From positions 1-64,000 of the forward strand of contig NZ_JAFMSS010000010.1 of assembly GCF_017916295.1 (NCBI RefSeq): a DNA stretch of 64,000 bases, given 5' to 3'. The notes under the pieces were generated by a model, which worked only from the letters and a program-made list of their open reading frames with translations, ran no database searches and was not told the DNA's origin. This DNA comes from Rubellimicrobium arenae. Lineage in GTDB: Bacteria > Pseudomonadota > Alphaproteobacteria > Rhodobacterales > Rhodobacteraceae. The position numbers and the translations under genes are program-made. Of the stretch, positions 33,538 to 42,388 are shown piece by piece (position 1 is the first letter of the stretch; the number at the start of each line of letters is the position of its first letter).

Positions 33538-34530
33538 TCAGTTGCTGCCCAGGCAGGTGTCCACGTTCTCCTGGGTGCAGATGTCGAGGCCGGTGTAGAT
33601 CGGGTCCTCGACCGTTTTGCCTTCCTTGAGGTCCTTCAGGATGTGCATGGCCTGGTAGCCCATCTCGTAGGGGCGCTGCCCGACCTGCCCGACCGACAAG
33701 CCGTCCTTGAGCTGGCCCATCTGCATCGGCAGGGTGTCGGCCACGATGATGGACAGGTCGCCGCTGGCCAGCTTGTCGGCGTAGGGGCCGGCCGCCTGGC
33801 GGTAGGCGTTGTCGAACCATTGCGTGAAGGCGCCGGTCGAGATGAAGGCCGTCAGCTCGGGGTTGGCGGCCAGGATGTCGGTCATGCCCTGGACCGCCTT
33901 GTTGCCGTCGTCATCGGTGATCAGCGGGCATCCCGAGATCTCGGTCCAGCCGCCCTGCCCGGTGAGCGGCTCGCCGGGAGGGGCCCCCAGGCTTTCGCCG
34001 GACAGGGTCTCGCGGACGCCCAGCAGGCGTTCGTTATGGTTGGCCGCCGCCGCGCCGCCGGTCTGCAGGCAGACCGTGCCGCCGTCCGGGTGGCGCGACT
34101 TGGCGATGTTGGCGAGCTCCACGCCGATGTCGTAGTTCTTGGTGCCCACATAGGTCGAGCGGAGCGCCACATCCTCGGGCAGGAGGTCGGAGTCCCAGGT
34201 CATGACCGGGATGCCGGCGTCGACGGCCGCCCGAAGGGCGCGCGCCATGGCCGGTGCGTTCGAGGGCGCGACCGCGATCCCGTCCACGCCCTGGCTGATC
34301 AGGTCCTGCACGATCTGGACCTGCTCCATCTCCGTATGCTCGCCCGGGCCGATGTAGTTGCAGGTGATTCCCATCTCCTCGGCGGCGGCCATGCAGCCGT
34401 CGCGGGCCAGATCGAAGAAGGGGTTGTTCATGGCCTTGGGCACGAGCGCGAAGGTGTAGCTGTCCTGCGCGAAGGCCCCGGCCGGGGCCAGGATGGCTGC
34501 CAGAGCGGTGGCGGTCAGTAGTTTCTGCAT
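33538..34530 (-). CDS. sugar ABC importer, periplasmic binding protein
   Basis: The 330-residue product is a type-I sugar-binding protein with a signal peptide (residues 1-21, ending AFA), then YTFALVPKAMNNPFFDLARDGC, the usual mature start of CUT2 binding proteins, and QGVDGIAVAPSNAPAMARAL. It has several cysteines, including CMAAAEEMGITC, that could form disulfides. ATG 34530 follows a near-perfect GGAGGAGATC. It is the last gene of an ATPase-permease-binding-protein operon that resembles fructose-type frcBCA. Confidence 0.9.
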   Translation of the reverse strand: MQKLLTATALAAILAPAGAFAQDSYTFALVPKAMNNPFFDLARDGCMAAAEEMGITCNYIGPGEHTEMEQVQIVQDLISQGVDGIAVAPSNAPAMARALRAAVDAGIPVMTWDSDLLPEDVALRSTYVGTKNYDIGVELANIAKSRHPDGGTVCLQTGGAAAANHNERLLGVRETLSGESLGAPPGEPLTGQGGWTEISGCPLITDDDGNKAVQGMTDILAANPELTAFISTGAFTQWFDNAYRQAAGPYADKLASGDLSIIVADTLPMQMGQLKDGLSVGQVGQRPYEMGYQAMHILKDLKEGKTVEDPIYTGLDICTQENVDTCLGSN

Positions 34531-34573
34531 GATCTCCTCCCTGAAGTGTGCAGAACGGGGGTGCGGGGGCCGG

Positions 34574-35626
34574 TTACTCCGACCTCCCACGGTTGCGGAT
34601 CTGTTCCAGGAGCACCGCGATGATCAGGAACAGGCCGACGAAGAACTGCTGCCAAAGGGCGTCGATGCCCGCCAGCAGCAGCGAATTCCGGATGAGCTCC
34701 ATGAGCGCCGCCCCGATGGGCGCCCCCAGGGCATAGACGACGCCCCCCATCAGGTTGGCCCCGCCGATCACGCTGGCGGCGATGACGTTGAGCTCATAGC
34801 CCTCGCCCAGCGCGTTGGTGACCGAGCCGAACCAGCCCACCAGCAGGAAGGCGGCCAGCCCGGCCATCATCGCCGACAGGACGTAGACCGAGACGATGAT
34901 CCGCTCGACCGGGATGCCCGACAGGCGCGCGGCCTTGGCGTTGCCGCCGATGGCGATCACCCAGCGGCCCCAAGTCGAGTAGCGCCAGACCCACCAGAAC
35001 ACGGCCGTGAGCACGATCAGCACCCAGACCGGGTTCGGGACGCCCAGGACGCTCTCGCCTCCGAGCCAGAGATACAGGTCGGTGTCCGGGCCGAAGTCGT
35101 AGATCATCTTGTTGTTCGAGATGACCATGGACACCGACCGCGCCATGGCGAGCATCCCCAGCGTCACCACGAAGGGCGCCATGCGCAGGTAGGCGATCAG
35201 CACGCCGTTGATCAGCCCCACGAGCGCAGCCACCCCCATGCAGGCCAGGAAGCCGGGAACGATCCCGTAGCCCGCCTGCATCACGAGCCCCGTGACGATC
35301 CCCGCCAGGCCCATGAGCGACCCGACCGACAGGTCGATGCCGGCCGTGCAGATCACCGCCGACATGCCCAGGGCCATGATCCCGAAGAAGGCGAAGTTGC
35401 GCGTGGTGTTGAAGAAGTTCCGCTCGGTCAGGAACACGTCGGACACGAAGCTCATCACGAGGCCGATGACGATGATCGCCATGAGGACCCAGAAGGGCTG
35501 GGTGCGGATGATGGCCTGAAGGCCGCTCGTCTCGGTGCGGGTGGTGATGGATTCGTCGATCTCGGCATGGCCCATGGGGCCCCGGCCGGGTCGGGTGCGA
35601 AGATCCTGGCTGGTTGTCTCGCTCAT
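34574..35626 (-). CDS. sugar ABC importer, CUT2 permease
   Basis: This 350-residue permease has a polar N-terminus of about 45 residues, then the CUT2 signature GMSAVICTAGIDLSVGSLMGLAG near residue 90 and VIAASVIGGANLMGGVV near 290. It resembles FrcC/RbsC permeases. Start ATG 35626 overlaps the ATPase stop by four bases. Confidence 0.9.
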   Translation of the reverse strand: MSETTSQDLRTRPGRGPMGHAEIDESITTRTETSGLQAIIRTQPFWVLMAIIVIGLVMSFVSDVFLTERNFFNTTRNFAFFGIMALGMSAVICTAGIDLSVGSLMGLAGIVTGLVMQAGYGIVPGFLACMGVAALVGLINGVLIAYLRMAPFVVTLGMLAMARSVSMVISNNKMIYDFGPDTDLYLWLGGESVLGVPNPVWVLIVLTAVFWWVWRYSTWGRWVIAIGGNAKAARLSGIPVERIIVSVYVLSAMMAGLAAFLLVGWFGSVTNALGEGYELNVIAASVIGGANLMGGVVYALGAPIGAALMELIRNSLLLAGIDALWQQFFVGLFLIIAVLLEQIRNRGRSE

Positions 35627-36363
35627 GCCGATGCAATCGCCCCCGTGATGAGCCCGGTCACTTCCTCGGGCGTGGTCTGATCGATGCGCTTGTCCGCGAC
35701 CTTGGTCCCGCGACGCAGCACCGCGACCCGGTCGCAGACGTCGAAGACGTCGGGCATCCGGTGCGACACCAGGATCACCGCGTGGCCCGTGTCCTTGAGC
35801 CGCTGGATGAGGTTCAGCACCTCGGCGACCTGCCGGACCGAGATGGCGGCCGTGGGCTCGTCCATGAGCACGAGCTTGGGGTCCGACAGGCGGGTCCGGG
35901 CGATCGCCACCGCCTGGCGCTGCCCGCCCGACATCTGCTTGACGAGGTCGCGGGGCCGCGTCTCGGACTTGAGTTCCGCGAAGAGCTCGGCCGCGCGTTT
36001 GTACATCGCCTTGTAGTCGAGATACCGGATCGGCCCGAAGGACTTCTTGAGCTCGCGCCCCAGGAAGACGTTGGCCGCCGCCGTCAGGTTGTCGCACAGC
36101 GCAAGGTCCTGGTAGACGATCTCGATGCCGCTCTGGCGGGCGTCGATCGGCTTGTGGAACTGGACCTGCCGGCCCTCGATCCGGATCTGGCCGGAGGTCG
36201 GGGGAAAGTTCCCGGCGATGATCTTCATCAGGGTCGATTTGCCGGCCCCGTTGTCGCCCATCAGGCCCACCGCCTCCCCCGGCGCGACCGACAGGCTCAC
36301 GCCCTGCAGCGCATGGATGGCCCCGAAGCTTTTCGTGATCCCATCCAGTTCCAGCAGGCTCAT
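35623..36363 (-). CDS. sugar ABC importer, single-domain ATPase
   Basis: The 246-residue ATPase has only one nucleotide-binding domain: Walker A GDNGAGKST (36-44), signature MSGGQRQAVAIARTRL, Walker B LVLMDEPTAAISVRQ and VSHRMPDVFDVCDRV. Most CUT2 ATPases are double, so this is the short FrcA-like form. Start ATG 36363 is preceded by GGGGAGGAA. It heads the operon and is divergent from a LacI regulator. Confidence 0.9.
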   Translation of the reverse strand: MSLLELDGITKSFGAIHALQGVSLSVAPGEAVGLMGDNGAGKSTLMKIIAGNFPPTSGQIRIEGRQVQFHKPIDARQSGIEIVYQDLALCDNLTAAANVFLGRELKKSFGPIRYLDYKAMYKRAAELFAELKSETRPRDLVKQMSGGQRQAVAIARTRLSDPKLVLMDEPTAAISVRQVAEVLNLIQRLKDTGHAVILVSHRMPDVFDVCDRVAVLRRGTKVADKRIDQTTPEEVTGLITGAIASA

Positions 36364-36785
36364 CCAGTTCCTCCCCTTGTCGAGCGGCGACCGGGCCCGG
36401 CTGAAACCGCGCGTCCCGGCCGATCCGTGCAGCGCTGGCCGGGGACCCGCGGCACGGCCGTCCCGTGATCCGCCCTGCCGACGACGGCTGCGTCGGCGGC
36501 ATCCCCGGCAGTCAGCGCCTGTCTCTTCCCCTTGGCCATCCGATGCGCCGGCCCCGCACCCGATGGTCGGGCCGGTGGCCAGTCTCCTCCCCTTCCCGCT
36601 TCTCCGAGCGGGGTAGGCCAACTATGGCGGCGGTTCCGGCCTCCGCAAAGCTGCTCGGCGGCCCAATCCTGATGCGAAAGGCATCAAAATCCTTCGCAGC
36701 CGCAGAATGACGGCAAAGAGGCCAGACACTTGCGATCCTCCACAGGACGAGGATGATCGGGTTCGCATCAATCTCGGAGGCGGCG
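36364..36785. other. 422-base divergent control region
   Basis: This stretch separates the sugar importer from its divergent LacI-type regulator. I see no convincing gene in it. The AT-richer part near 36660-36720 holds an inverted repeat described separately and probably both promoters. Confidence 0.5.
36670..36686. promoter_or_regulatory. candidate LacI-type operator
   Basis: TGATGC-GAAAG-GCATCA is a perfect 6-bp inverted repeat with a 5-base centre, about 100 bases before the LacI gene. The form is compatible with a LacI-family dimer, although it lacks the common central CG. Confidence 0.45.
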
Positions 36786-37811
36786 ATGCCAAGGGAGGTC
36801 GCCGGTCCGCGCTGGAAGGGGCCAACGGTCCGGGACATCGCCGAGGTCGCCGGGGTCGGTCCCGCGACCGTGGACCGGGTGCTGAACGACAGGCCGGGGG
36901 TCCGGGAACGGACCCGCCGCCGCGTGCGCGCCGCGCTCGACAAGCTCGCCGCCGAACGGCAGGACGGCGAACAGCGCCTCGACATCCGGCTCTTCTGCGA
37001 CTCGGGCGAGAGCTTCAACGAGGTGCTGGCCGCGGCGGAGGCCGAGATCAACCGCTCGGTGTCGGGCGCGGTCGTGACGGGCCACTACGTGCCCACCAGC
37101 CGGCTCGACCCGGATGCCTTTGCGCGCAAGCTGATGGAGGACGGGCTCCGCTCCGATGGGGTCGTCCTTGTCGCGCGGGAGCATCCGGCCATCAACCGGG
37201 CCGTCCGCAGGCTGCGGTCCGAGGAGGTCCCCGTGGCCTGCCTGACGACCGACCTCCCGAACTCGCGTCGCAGCGTCTATGTCGGCAACGACCAGCACGC
37301 GGCGGGCAGCGTGGCGGCCCAGCTCATCGGCCGGGGGCTGCCGCCGGACCGCTGCCGCATCATGATCGTCATGAGCACGTCGTTCCGCTGCCAGCAGGAG
37401 CGCGAGATGGGCTTCAGGCGGGTGCTGCGCGCCGAATACCCGCATCTCAGGATCGAGGAACGCGTGATCTCGGACGACCAGCCCGAGACGACCTTCGACC
37501 AGCTGTCCCGCTACTTCGATGCCAGCGGCGTGCCGGCGGCGATCTACAACCTGGGCGGCGCCAACCGGGGCGTGGCGCTGGCGCTCGAACGGTCGGGCCG
37601 GGCGGGGGACGCCATCTTCGTCGGCCACGAGCTCACGCCCCGGTCGAGGCAGCTCCTGGAGAGCGGGACGATGGATTACGTCATCTCCCACGACATCGAG
37701 GCGGAGCTCGCCACGGCGGCCCGATGGATCCGGGAATCGCGGTCGGGGCGCTGGACCGAGCCGCCGCCCAGCCAGATCCTCATCCACACCCGCTACAACT
37801 GCGGGCTCTGA
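36786..37811 (+). CDS. LacI family transcriptional regulator
   Basis: The 341-residue product has a LacI helix-turn-helix at about residues 14-60 (VRDIAEVAGVGPATVDRVLNDRPGVRERT) and a periplasmic-binding-like ligand domain ending with QILIHTRYNCGL. I chose ATG 36786, which has GGAGGCGG upstream, over ATG 36753. It resembles regulators that sit beside frc-type fructose importers. Its location suggests control of the 33.5-36.4 kb operon. Confidence 0.88.
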   Translation: MPREVAGPRWKGPTVRDIAEVAGVGPATVDRVLNDRPGVRERTRRRVRAALDKLAAERQDGEQRLDIRLFCDSGESFNEVLAAAEAEINRSVSGAVVTGHYVPTSRLDPDAFARKLMEDGLRSDGVVLVAREHPAINRAVRRLRSEEVPVACLTTDLPNSRRSVYVGNDQHAAGSVAAQLIGRGLPPDRCRIMIVMSTSFRCQQEREMGFRRVLRAEYPHLRIEERVISDDQPETTFDQLSRYFDASGVPAAIYNLGGANRGVALALERSGRAGDAIFVGHELTPRSRQLLESGTMDYVISHDIEAELATAARWIRESRSGRWTEPPPSQILIHTRYNCGL

Positions 37812-37851
37812 GCGGCGCGGCCCCGGTCGGCAGGGACGCGGGGCTGCGGGA

Positions 37852-38532
37852 TCACTCGAACAGGGAGGCGCGGATCGTCTCGCCTGTCATGCGCTGGTAG
37901 ATGTGCTGGTTCCAGTACGGGGTCCAGCACACCAGCGCCTTGCCGGTCCCGGTCAGGACGCGTAGGAGCTTCTGCCCCACGAGGGGAGAGCGGAGCAGCG
38001 TGCTCGCCCGCTTCATGGAAAAGCTCAGGCCGTCGGTGCGGCCCAGCACGAGGCGGCCCTGCACACGAATTTCGTTGTCCTCGACCTCGACCACCTCGAC
38101 GGGGCCGGGGGCGTTGATGGCCACGAGGCCCTGGCCCGCCACCGTGGTCTTCCATGCGAGGAAGCCGTCGCCGGCCCAGAAGCTCGGCCACATCCGTTCG
38201 CGGTGGAGGCCCAGGCTGACCGTGGATTCGGAGGCCCAGAACACCCCGGGCTCCAGCACCCAGCGGTCGCCGCCGGTCAGCTCCATCACGTGATAGCCGC
38301 CCAGCGAGGGCTGGAGCAGGATCGCGCCGGTGCCGGAATATTCGGGCCGGACGCGCGCCTCGTCGGTCAGGGCCCCGCGCACGAGGTCGCCCATGCCGGG
38401 CAGGCGGGCGGTGACGCGGATGCGCCCGCGCAGGTTCGACAGCGCGCCGCGCCGGGTGCGGATCGCCTCGTCCTGGAGGTCGATGCGGACCTGCCGCATG
38501 CCCTCGACCTCGCGCACGGTGAACTGGGCCAT
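37852..38532 (-). CDS. AIM24 family protein
   Basis: This 226-residue protein matches the AIM24/TIGR00266 family, a beta-rich fold named after a yeast mitochondrial biogenesis protein. Typical parts are GTGAILLQPSLGGYHVMELTGG, FWASESTVSLG and GQGLVAINAPGPVEVVEV. No signal peptide or membrane segment is seen. The role in bacteria is not known. It lies 14 bases past the end of the DUF4239-like gene, so they may share a transcript. Confidence 0.82.
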   Translation of the reverse strand: MAQFTVREVEGMRQVRIDLQDEAIRTRRGALSNLRGRIRVTARLPGMGDLVRGALTDEARVRPEYSGTGAILLQPSLGGYHVMELTGGDRWVLEPGVFWASESTVSLGLHRERMWPSFWAGDGFLAWKTTVAGQGLVAINAPGPVEVVEVEDNEIRVQGRLVLGRTDGLSFSMKRASTLLRSPLVGQKLLRVLTGTGKALVCWTPYWNQHIYQRMTGETIRASLFE

Positions 38533-38546
38533 GGCGGTTCCCCCCT

Positions 38547-39353
38547 TCAGCCGATCGATTCGTCCCAGACCATCTGGCGGTCCCAGAGGAGCTGGAAGGC
38601 CGTGGGCTGGACGCCGAGGCTGCTGCGGAGCGGATCGTCGAGCACGGCGATGACGTACAGCACCACCCCCAGGAAGAAGGCGCTGATCGCCCCCAGGATC
38701 AGGTGCGCCAAGAGCCTCATCCGCAGCAGGATCAGGATCAGGATGTTGAGCGCGGCCCCGACGAGGACCGCGTACCAGAGCACGTCGGGGATGCGGGTGA
38801 TGAGGCCGTTGAGCCGCTGCTGCCGCGCCTCGGCGAAGTGGCTGAAGGCGCTGACGGTTTCGGCGTGCAGGATCTCCTGCCCGGGGTTCGAGGGCGTGAA
38901 GCGGGTGAGCCGCTGGCGGATCGCGTCCATGCGGTTGGTGCCGCCGTCGAGATAGGTGCCCTGCCGGTGCGCGGGCCAGTCGCGGTGGATGGTGAACAGC
39001 ACATAGTCGCGCAGCAGCGCCTTGACGTCCGAGCGCGTGGGCTCGGGGTAGCTGTTCATGCTGGCGTAAAGGCCGCCGACGGCCCCGGCCTCGGTCAGGA
39101 CGGACTGCTCCACCCGGTCCTTGTTCTGGTAGGCGGCAACGGTGAGGAGGCCCAGCAGCAGCGCGTAGAACAGGCTGAAGCTCGCCGTGCCGTAGCCGAT
39201 GCTGTCGTTGATCGTGGGGTCGCCGCGCCCGATGGCGAGGCGCAGGATCGGCTTGAGGATCAGGATGCCGAGGACGACGGCCCCCACGGAGGCCACCGCG
39301 AACAGGAGCGCCAGTCGGTCGGCGGGCGTGGTCTGGATCAGGTCGCGGAACAT
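38547..39353 (-). CDS. DUF4239-like membrane protein
   Basis: The 268-residue product has two N-terminal helices (about 15-35 and 58-75), a soluble middle part and two C-terminal helices (about 190-210 and 216-238). The layout, the N-terminal ASFSLFYALLLGLLTVAAYQN and the central DYVLFTIHRDWPAH fit the DUF4239/bestrophin-like family; the exact family is tentative. Start ATG 39353 was chosen because the upstream extension is basic and non-membrane. No function is known. Confidence 0.65.
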   Translation of the reverse strand: MFRDLIQTTPADRLALLFAVASVGAVVLGILILKPILRLAIGRGDPTINDSIGYGTASFSLFYALLLGLLTVAAYQNKDRVEQSVLTEAGAVGGLYASMNSYPEPTRSDVKALLRDYVLFTIHRDWPAHRQGTYLDGGTNRMDAIRQRLTRFTPSNPGQEILHAETVSAFSHFAEARQQRLNGLITRIPDVLWYAVLVGAALNILILILLRMRLLAHLILGAISAFFLGVVLYVIAVLDDPLRSSLGVQPTAFQLLWDRQMVWDESIG

Positions 39354-39471
39354 GGACACCCGAACACTTGGAGACCTTGCATTTACCTTACGTCGCTTCG
39401 GTCGCGGATCAAGCTCGCTTCCCTTGCGGAAGGCCGCTTGGCATAATCGAGGCGAACAGGGAGGGCCCGCC

Positions 39472-40428
39472 ATGACGTTCCTTCGCCTTGCGGTCCTGGC
39501 CGCGATGACCGCAGGCCCGGCCGGGGCGATGACCTTCTACTCGGTGGGGACGGCCGACCTGGACGGGGGCTACTACCGGGTGGCTGCGAGGATCTGCGAC
39601 CATGCCAACAGGGACGGCGACGCGGAGGTGCGCTGCTCGCCCGAACCCACGCCGGGGTCGGTCTACAACCTCATGGCCCTGCGGCGCGGCCAACTCGACC
39701 TCGCCATCGTGCAGTCGGACTGGCATCGCGATGCCTGGGACGGGGTGTCCCTCTTCCAGGACGGCGGCCCCATGACGGAGCTGCGCAGCGTCCTGTCGCT
39801 CTACCCCGAGCAGGCGACGCTCCTCGTGCGGCGGGGCTCGGGCGTGGCGGAGTTCCGCGACCTCGAGGGCAAGAGGGTGGACATCGGGCATCCCTCCTCG
39901 GGCCGGCACGCCACGTTCCTGACCCTGCTGTCGGCCTATGGCATGAAGGAGGACGACTTCTCGGAGGTCACCGAACTGCTGACGGGCCCGGCGCTCGACG
40001 CGCTCTGCGCCGGGGCGGTGGACGCGACCCTCCTCGTCACGGGCCATCCCAGCGCCACCGTCGCCCGCACGCTGGAGCGTTGCGACGTGCAGGTCCTGCC
40101 GCTGGCGGGCCCCGAGGTGGACAGGCTCGTGCAGGCCAACGCCGGGTTCAGCCAGGGGGCGATCCCGGCGGGCTCCTATCCGCAGCTTGCCCGCCCCGTG
40201 GCCACCTTCGAGGTCCGGGCAACGGTGGTGGCGCGGGCCGACACCGACCCGGCCATCGTCACCGACTTCGTGCGGGCCACGCTCGGGGGCCTCGACGCCC
40301 TGCGCCGCGACGATCCGCTCCTGGCGGGCCTCACCTCCGAGGCGATGCGGACCGAGGGGCTGTCCGCGCCCCTGCATCCCGCAGCCGAGGCGGCCTTCGC
40401 CGCCTTCCGGGCCTCGCCTTCGCAGTAG
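39472..40428 (+). CDS. TAXI-type TRAP transporter solute-binding protein
   Basis: This 318-residue protein has a signal peptide (residues 1-19, ending AGA) and the TAXI pattern: YSVGTADLDGGYYRVAARIC, CSPEPTPGSVYNLMALRRGQLDLAIVQSDW, then LYPEQATLLVRRGSGV and GHPSSGRHATFLTLL. TAXI proteins feed TRAP permeases with 4TM-12TM fusion subunits. No such permease is in the window, so this is an orphan binding protein that may serve a distant permease or act as a sensor. Confidence 0.85.
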   Translation: MTFLRLAVLAAMTAGPAGAMTFYSVGTADLDGGYYRVAARICDHANRDGDAEVRCSPEPTPGSVYNLMALRRGQLDLAIVQSDWHRDAWDGVSLFQDGGPMTELRSVLSLYPEQATLLVRRGSGVAEFRDLEGKRVDIGHPSSGRHATFLTLLSAYGMKEDDFSEVTELLTGPALDALCAGAVDATLLVTGHPSATVARTLERCDVQVLPLAGPEVDRLVQANAGFSQGAIPAGSYPQLARPVATFEVRATVVARADTDPAIVTDFVRATLGGLDALRRDDPLLAGLTSEAMRTEGLSAPLHPAAEAAFAAFRASPSQ

Positions 40429-40628
40429 AGGGAGCCCCGCCGGCCGGACCGTCAGGTCCGCCTCGGCCCGATGGCGCCCGGCCCTCCCGGCCGGGGATGC
40501 CGCCAGCCTGATCCCGTCGCCCCCGAGCCCCACGCGGGAGTTGGCAACCGAGCCTTGCGGCCGGCCTTCGGGGCACTAACCTCCGGCACTCCTTAGAGCA
40601 TCCCGGCACGGGTCGAGCGAGGAGCCAC

Positions 40629-42344
40629 ATGGGCAAGCAGTTCCAAGTCAACACCTACACCAACAACTGGCAGGACGAGCCGGACATCCTGGCCCTGCCG
40701 AACGGCGGGTTCCTCGTGACCTGGGACAGCTACCTCAACGAATACGACGACGGACCGTCCGCCTATATCCTGTCGGGCCAGCGCTACGACGCCTCGGGCC
40801 GGCGGGTGGGCAGCGAGTTCCTGATCGACGGCATCGACCAGGCGGCCTCGACCGAACCGTCGATCACCGCGCTCGGCGATGGCGGCTACGCCATGGCCTG
40901 GTCCTATTCCCCGGACGGCATCCTGGGCCGGACACAGGCCTATGTCCGCGCCTTCGACGCCGATGGCACGCCCCGCACCAAGGCCCTTCGGGTGGACACG
41001 ATCGACCTGTTCGAAGCGGTTCAGCCCCGTGTGGTGGGCACCCAGGGCGGCGGCTTCATGGTCTTCTACACGGCCGACAAGGCCGGCCCCACCTTCGACG
41101 ACGTCTACATGCGCCGCTACGACGCCGACGGCGACCCGCTGGGCCGCGAGCGCCGCATGAACACGCGGGAGGATTATCTCGACCAAGGCATCGTCGAGAC
41201 CGCCCGCATGGCGAACGGCCGGATCGTGGCCCTGTGGAACAGCGAATCCACGCTCGACACCAAAGGCGACCTCGACAGCAACGAACTCCGGGCCACGGTC
41301 TTCTCGCCCAAGGGCGAAGTGCTCCGGAGCGATGTGCACCTGAGCTCGAACTTCGGGAGCGCGGGCGGCGGCAACGGCCAGGGCTTCAGCGTGGCGGAGG
41401 CCGGGAACGGCTTCGTCATCAGCCAGATGGAGTACGGATCGAGGTTCGGGACCGATTATCTGTACCATGTCGTGGTGCAGACCTTCGACGACGACGCCCG
41501 CACGACCTCGGGCCGCATCTCGGCCTTCCGGACGGAGGAGGTGGTCTATTCCACCGACGTGGCCCGGCTCAGCACCGGGGAGATCGTCGTCGTCTGGGAG
41601 CAGCAGCCCATTCCCAAGGGCGAGGTCGGCAACGACGTCATGGCCCGCGTCCTTTCGGCCTCGGGACGGCCGCTGACGGCGGCCTTCGAGGTCGGGCTGG
41701 ATTACAGCCGGTACGACGAGCAATCCGACCCCGTGGTTGAGGCGCTGGCCGGGGGCGGCTTCGTGGTCAGCTACGCCCATGACAACCTCGACGGCGATCA
41801 CGAAGGGATCGGAGCGCGCATCTTCGGCCGGGGGACGAAGGGGAACGACACCGTGACCGTCGACGCCGGCAACTACCTGTCAGGCCTTGGAGGCCACGAC
41901 CGCCTGAACGGGAACAGCAAGGGCAACGTGATCCATGGCGGGGCGGGGAACGACACCCTTCTGGGCAACGGCGGCGACGACGTCCTTTACGGCGGGCCGG
42001 GCCGGGACCGGCTCACGGGGGGGCGCGGCGCCGACGACTTCGTGTTCAACGGCAAGCCGAACGGAACGAACGGGCCGGACCGCATCACGGACTTTGGCGG
42101 GAACGACCAGATCCTTCTCGACAACGCCGACTTCCGGGGGGTCGGCCCCGAGGGCGGGTTGTCCCGGGGGGCGTTCCGGGTGCTCGGGGAGGGGCGCGTC
42201 GATGGGTCGGACCGGATCCTCTACGACCGCCACGACGGCACCCTGTACTTCGACGCGGACGGATCGGGCCGTGGTGCGCGTCACGAGTTCGCGATCCTGA
42301 ACGGCGCGCCCCAGCTTGATGCCGGGGATATCCTGATCATCTGA
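40629..42344 (+). CDS. seven-repeat (propeller-like) protein with RTX calcium-binding repeats
   Basis: This 571-residue protein lacks a signal peptide. Seven repeats of the form (N/G)GGFxVxW occur at about residues 20-33, 79-92, 134-147, 189-203, 254-267, 310-323 and 370-382, each followed by a (Y/F)DAxGxxxG-like strand, which suggests a seven-bladed beta-propeller (inference). From about 404 to 470 come RTX nonapeptides, including GGAGNDTLL, GNGGDDVLY, GGPGRDRLT and GGRGADDFV, that bind calcium. The C-terminal 100 residues (DRITDFGGNDQILLDN onward) are typical of type I secretion substrates. No secretion genes are nearby. A surface or matrix protein is likely. Confidence 0.85.
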   Translation: MGKQFQVNTYTNNWQDEPDILALPNGGFLVTWDSYLNEYDDGPSAYILSGQRYDASGRRVGSEFLIDGIDQAASTEPSITALGDGGYAMAWSYSPDGILGRTQAYVRAFDADGTPRTKALRVDTIDLFEAVQPRVVGTQGGGFMVFYTADKAGPTFDDVYMRRYDADGDPLGRERRMNTREDYLDQGIVETARMANGRIVALWNSESTLDTKGDLDSNELRATVFSPKGEVLRSDVHLSSNFGSAGGGNGQGFSVAEAGNGFVISQMEYGSRFGTDYLYHVVVQTFDDDARTTSGRISAFRTEEVVYSTDVARLSTGEIVVVWEQQPIPKGEVGNDVMARVLSASGRPLTAAFEVGLDYSRYDEQSDPVVEALAGGGFVVSYAHDNLDGDHEGIGARIFGRGTKGNDTVTVDAGNYLSGLGGHDRLNGNSKGNVIHGGAGNDTLLGNGGDDVLYGGPGRDRLTGGRGADDFVFNGKPNGTNGPDRITDFGGNDQILLDNADFRGVGPEGGLSRGAFRVLGEGRVDGSDRILYDRHDGTLYFDADGSGRGARHEFAILNGAPQLDAGDILII

Positions 42345-42388
42345 GCCCCGCCGCGGGAGAGGCCGGGGGTCCTGGCCCCGCCCGGCCC

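Noticed and set aside
36465..36710. Short open frame in the region between the sugar importer and the LacI gene.
   Set aside because: It has no ribosome-binding site and no family likeness, and it covers the candidate operator region.
41829..42050. Possible tandem DNA repeat or CRISPR-like array.
   Set aside because: The periodicity comes from RTX nonapeptide codons within the coding region; there are no identical repeats with unique spacers.
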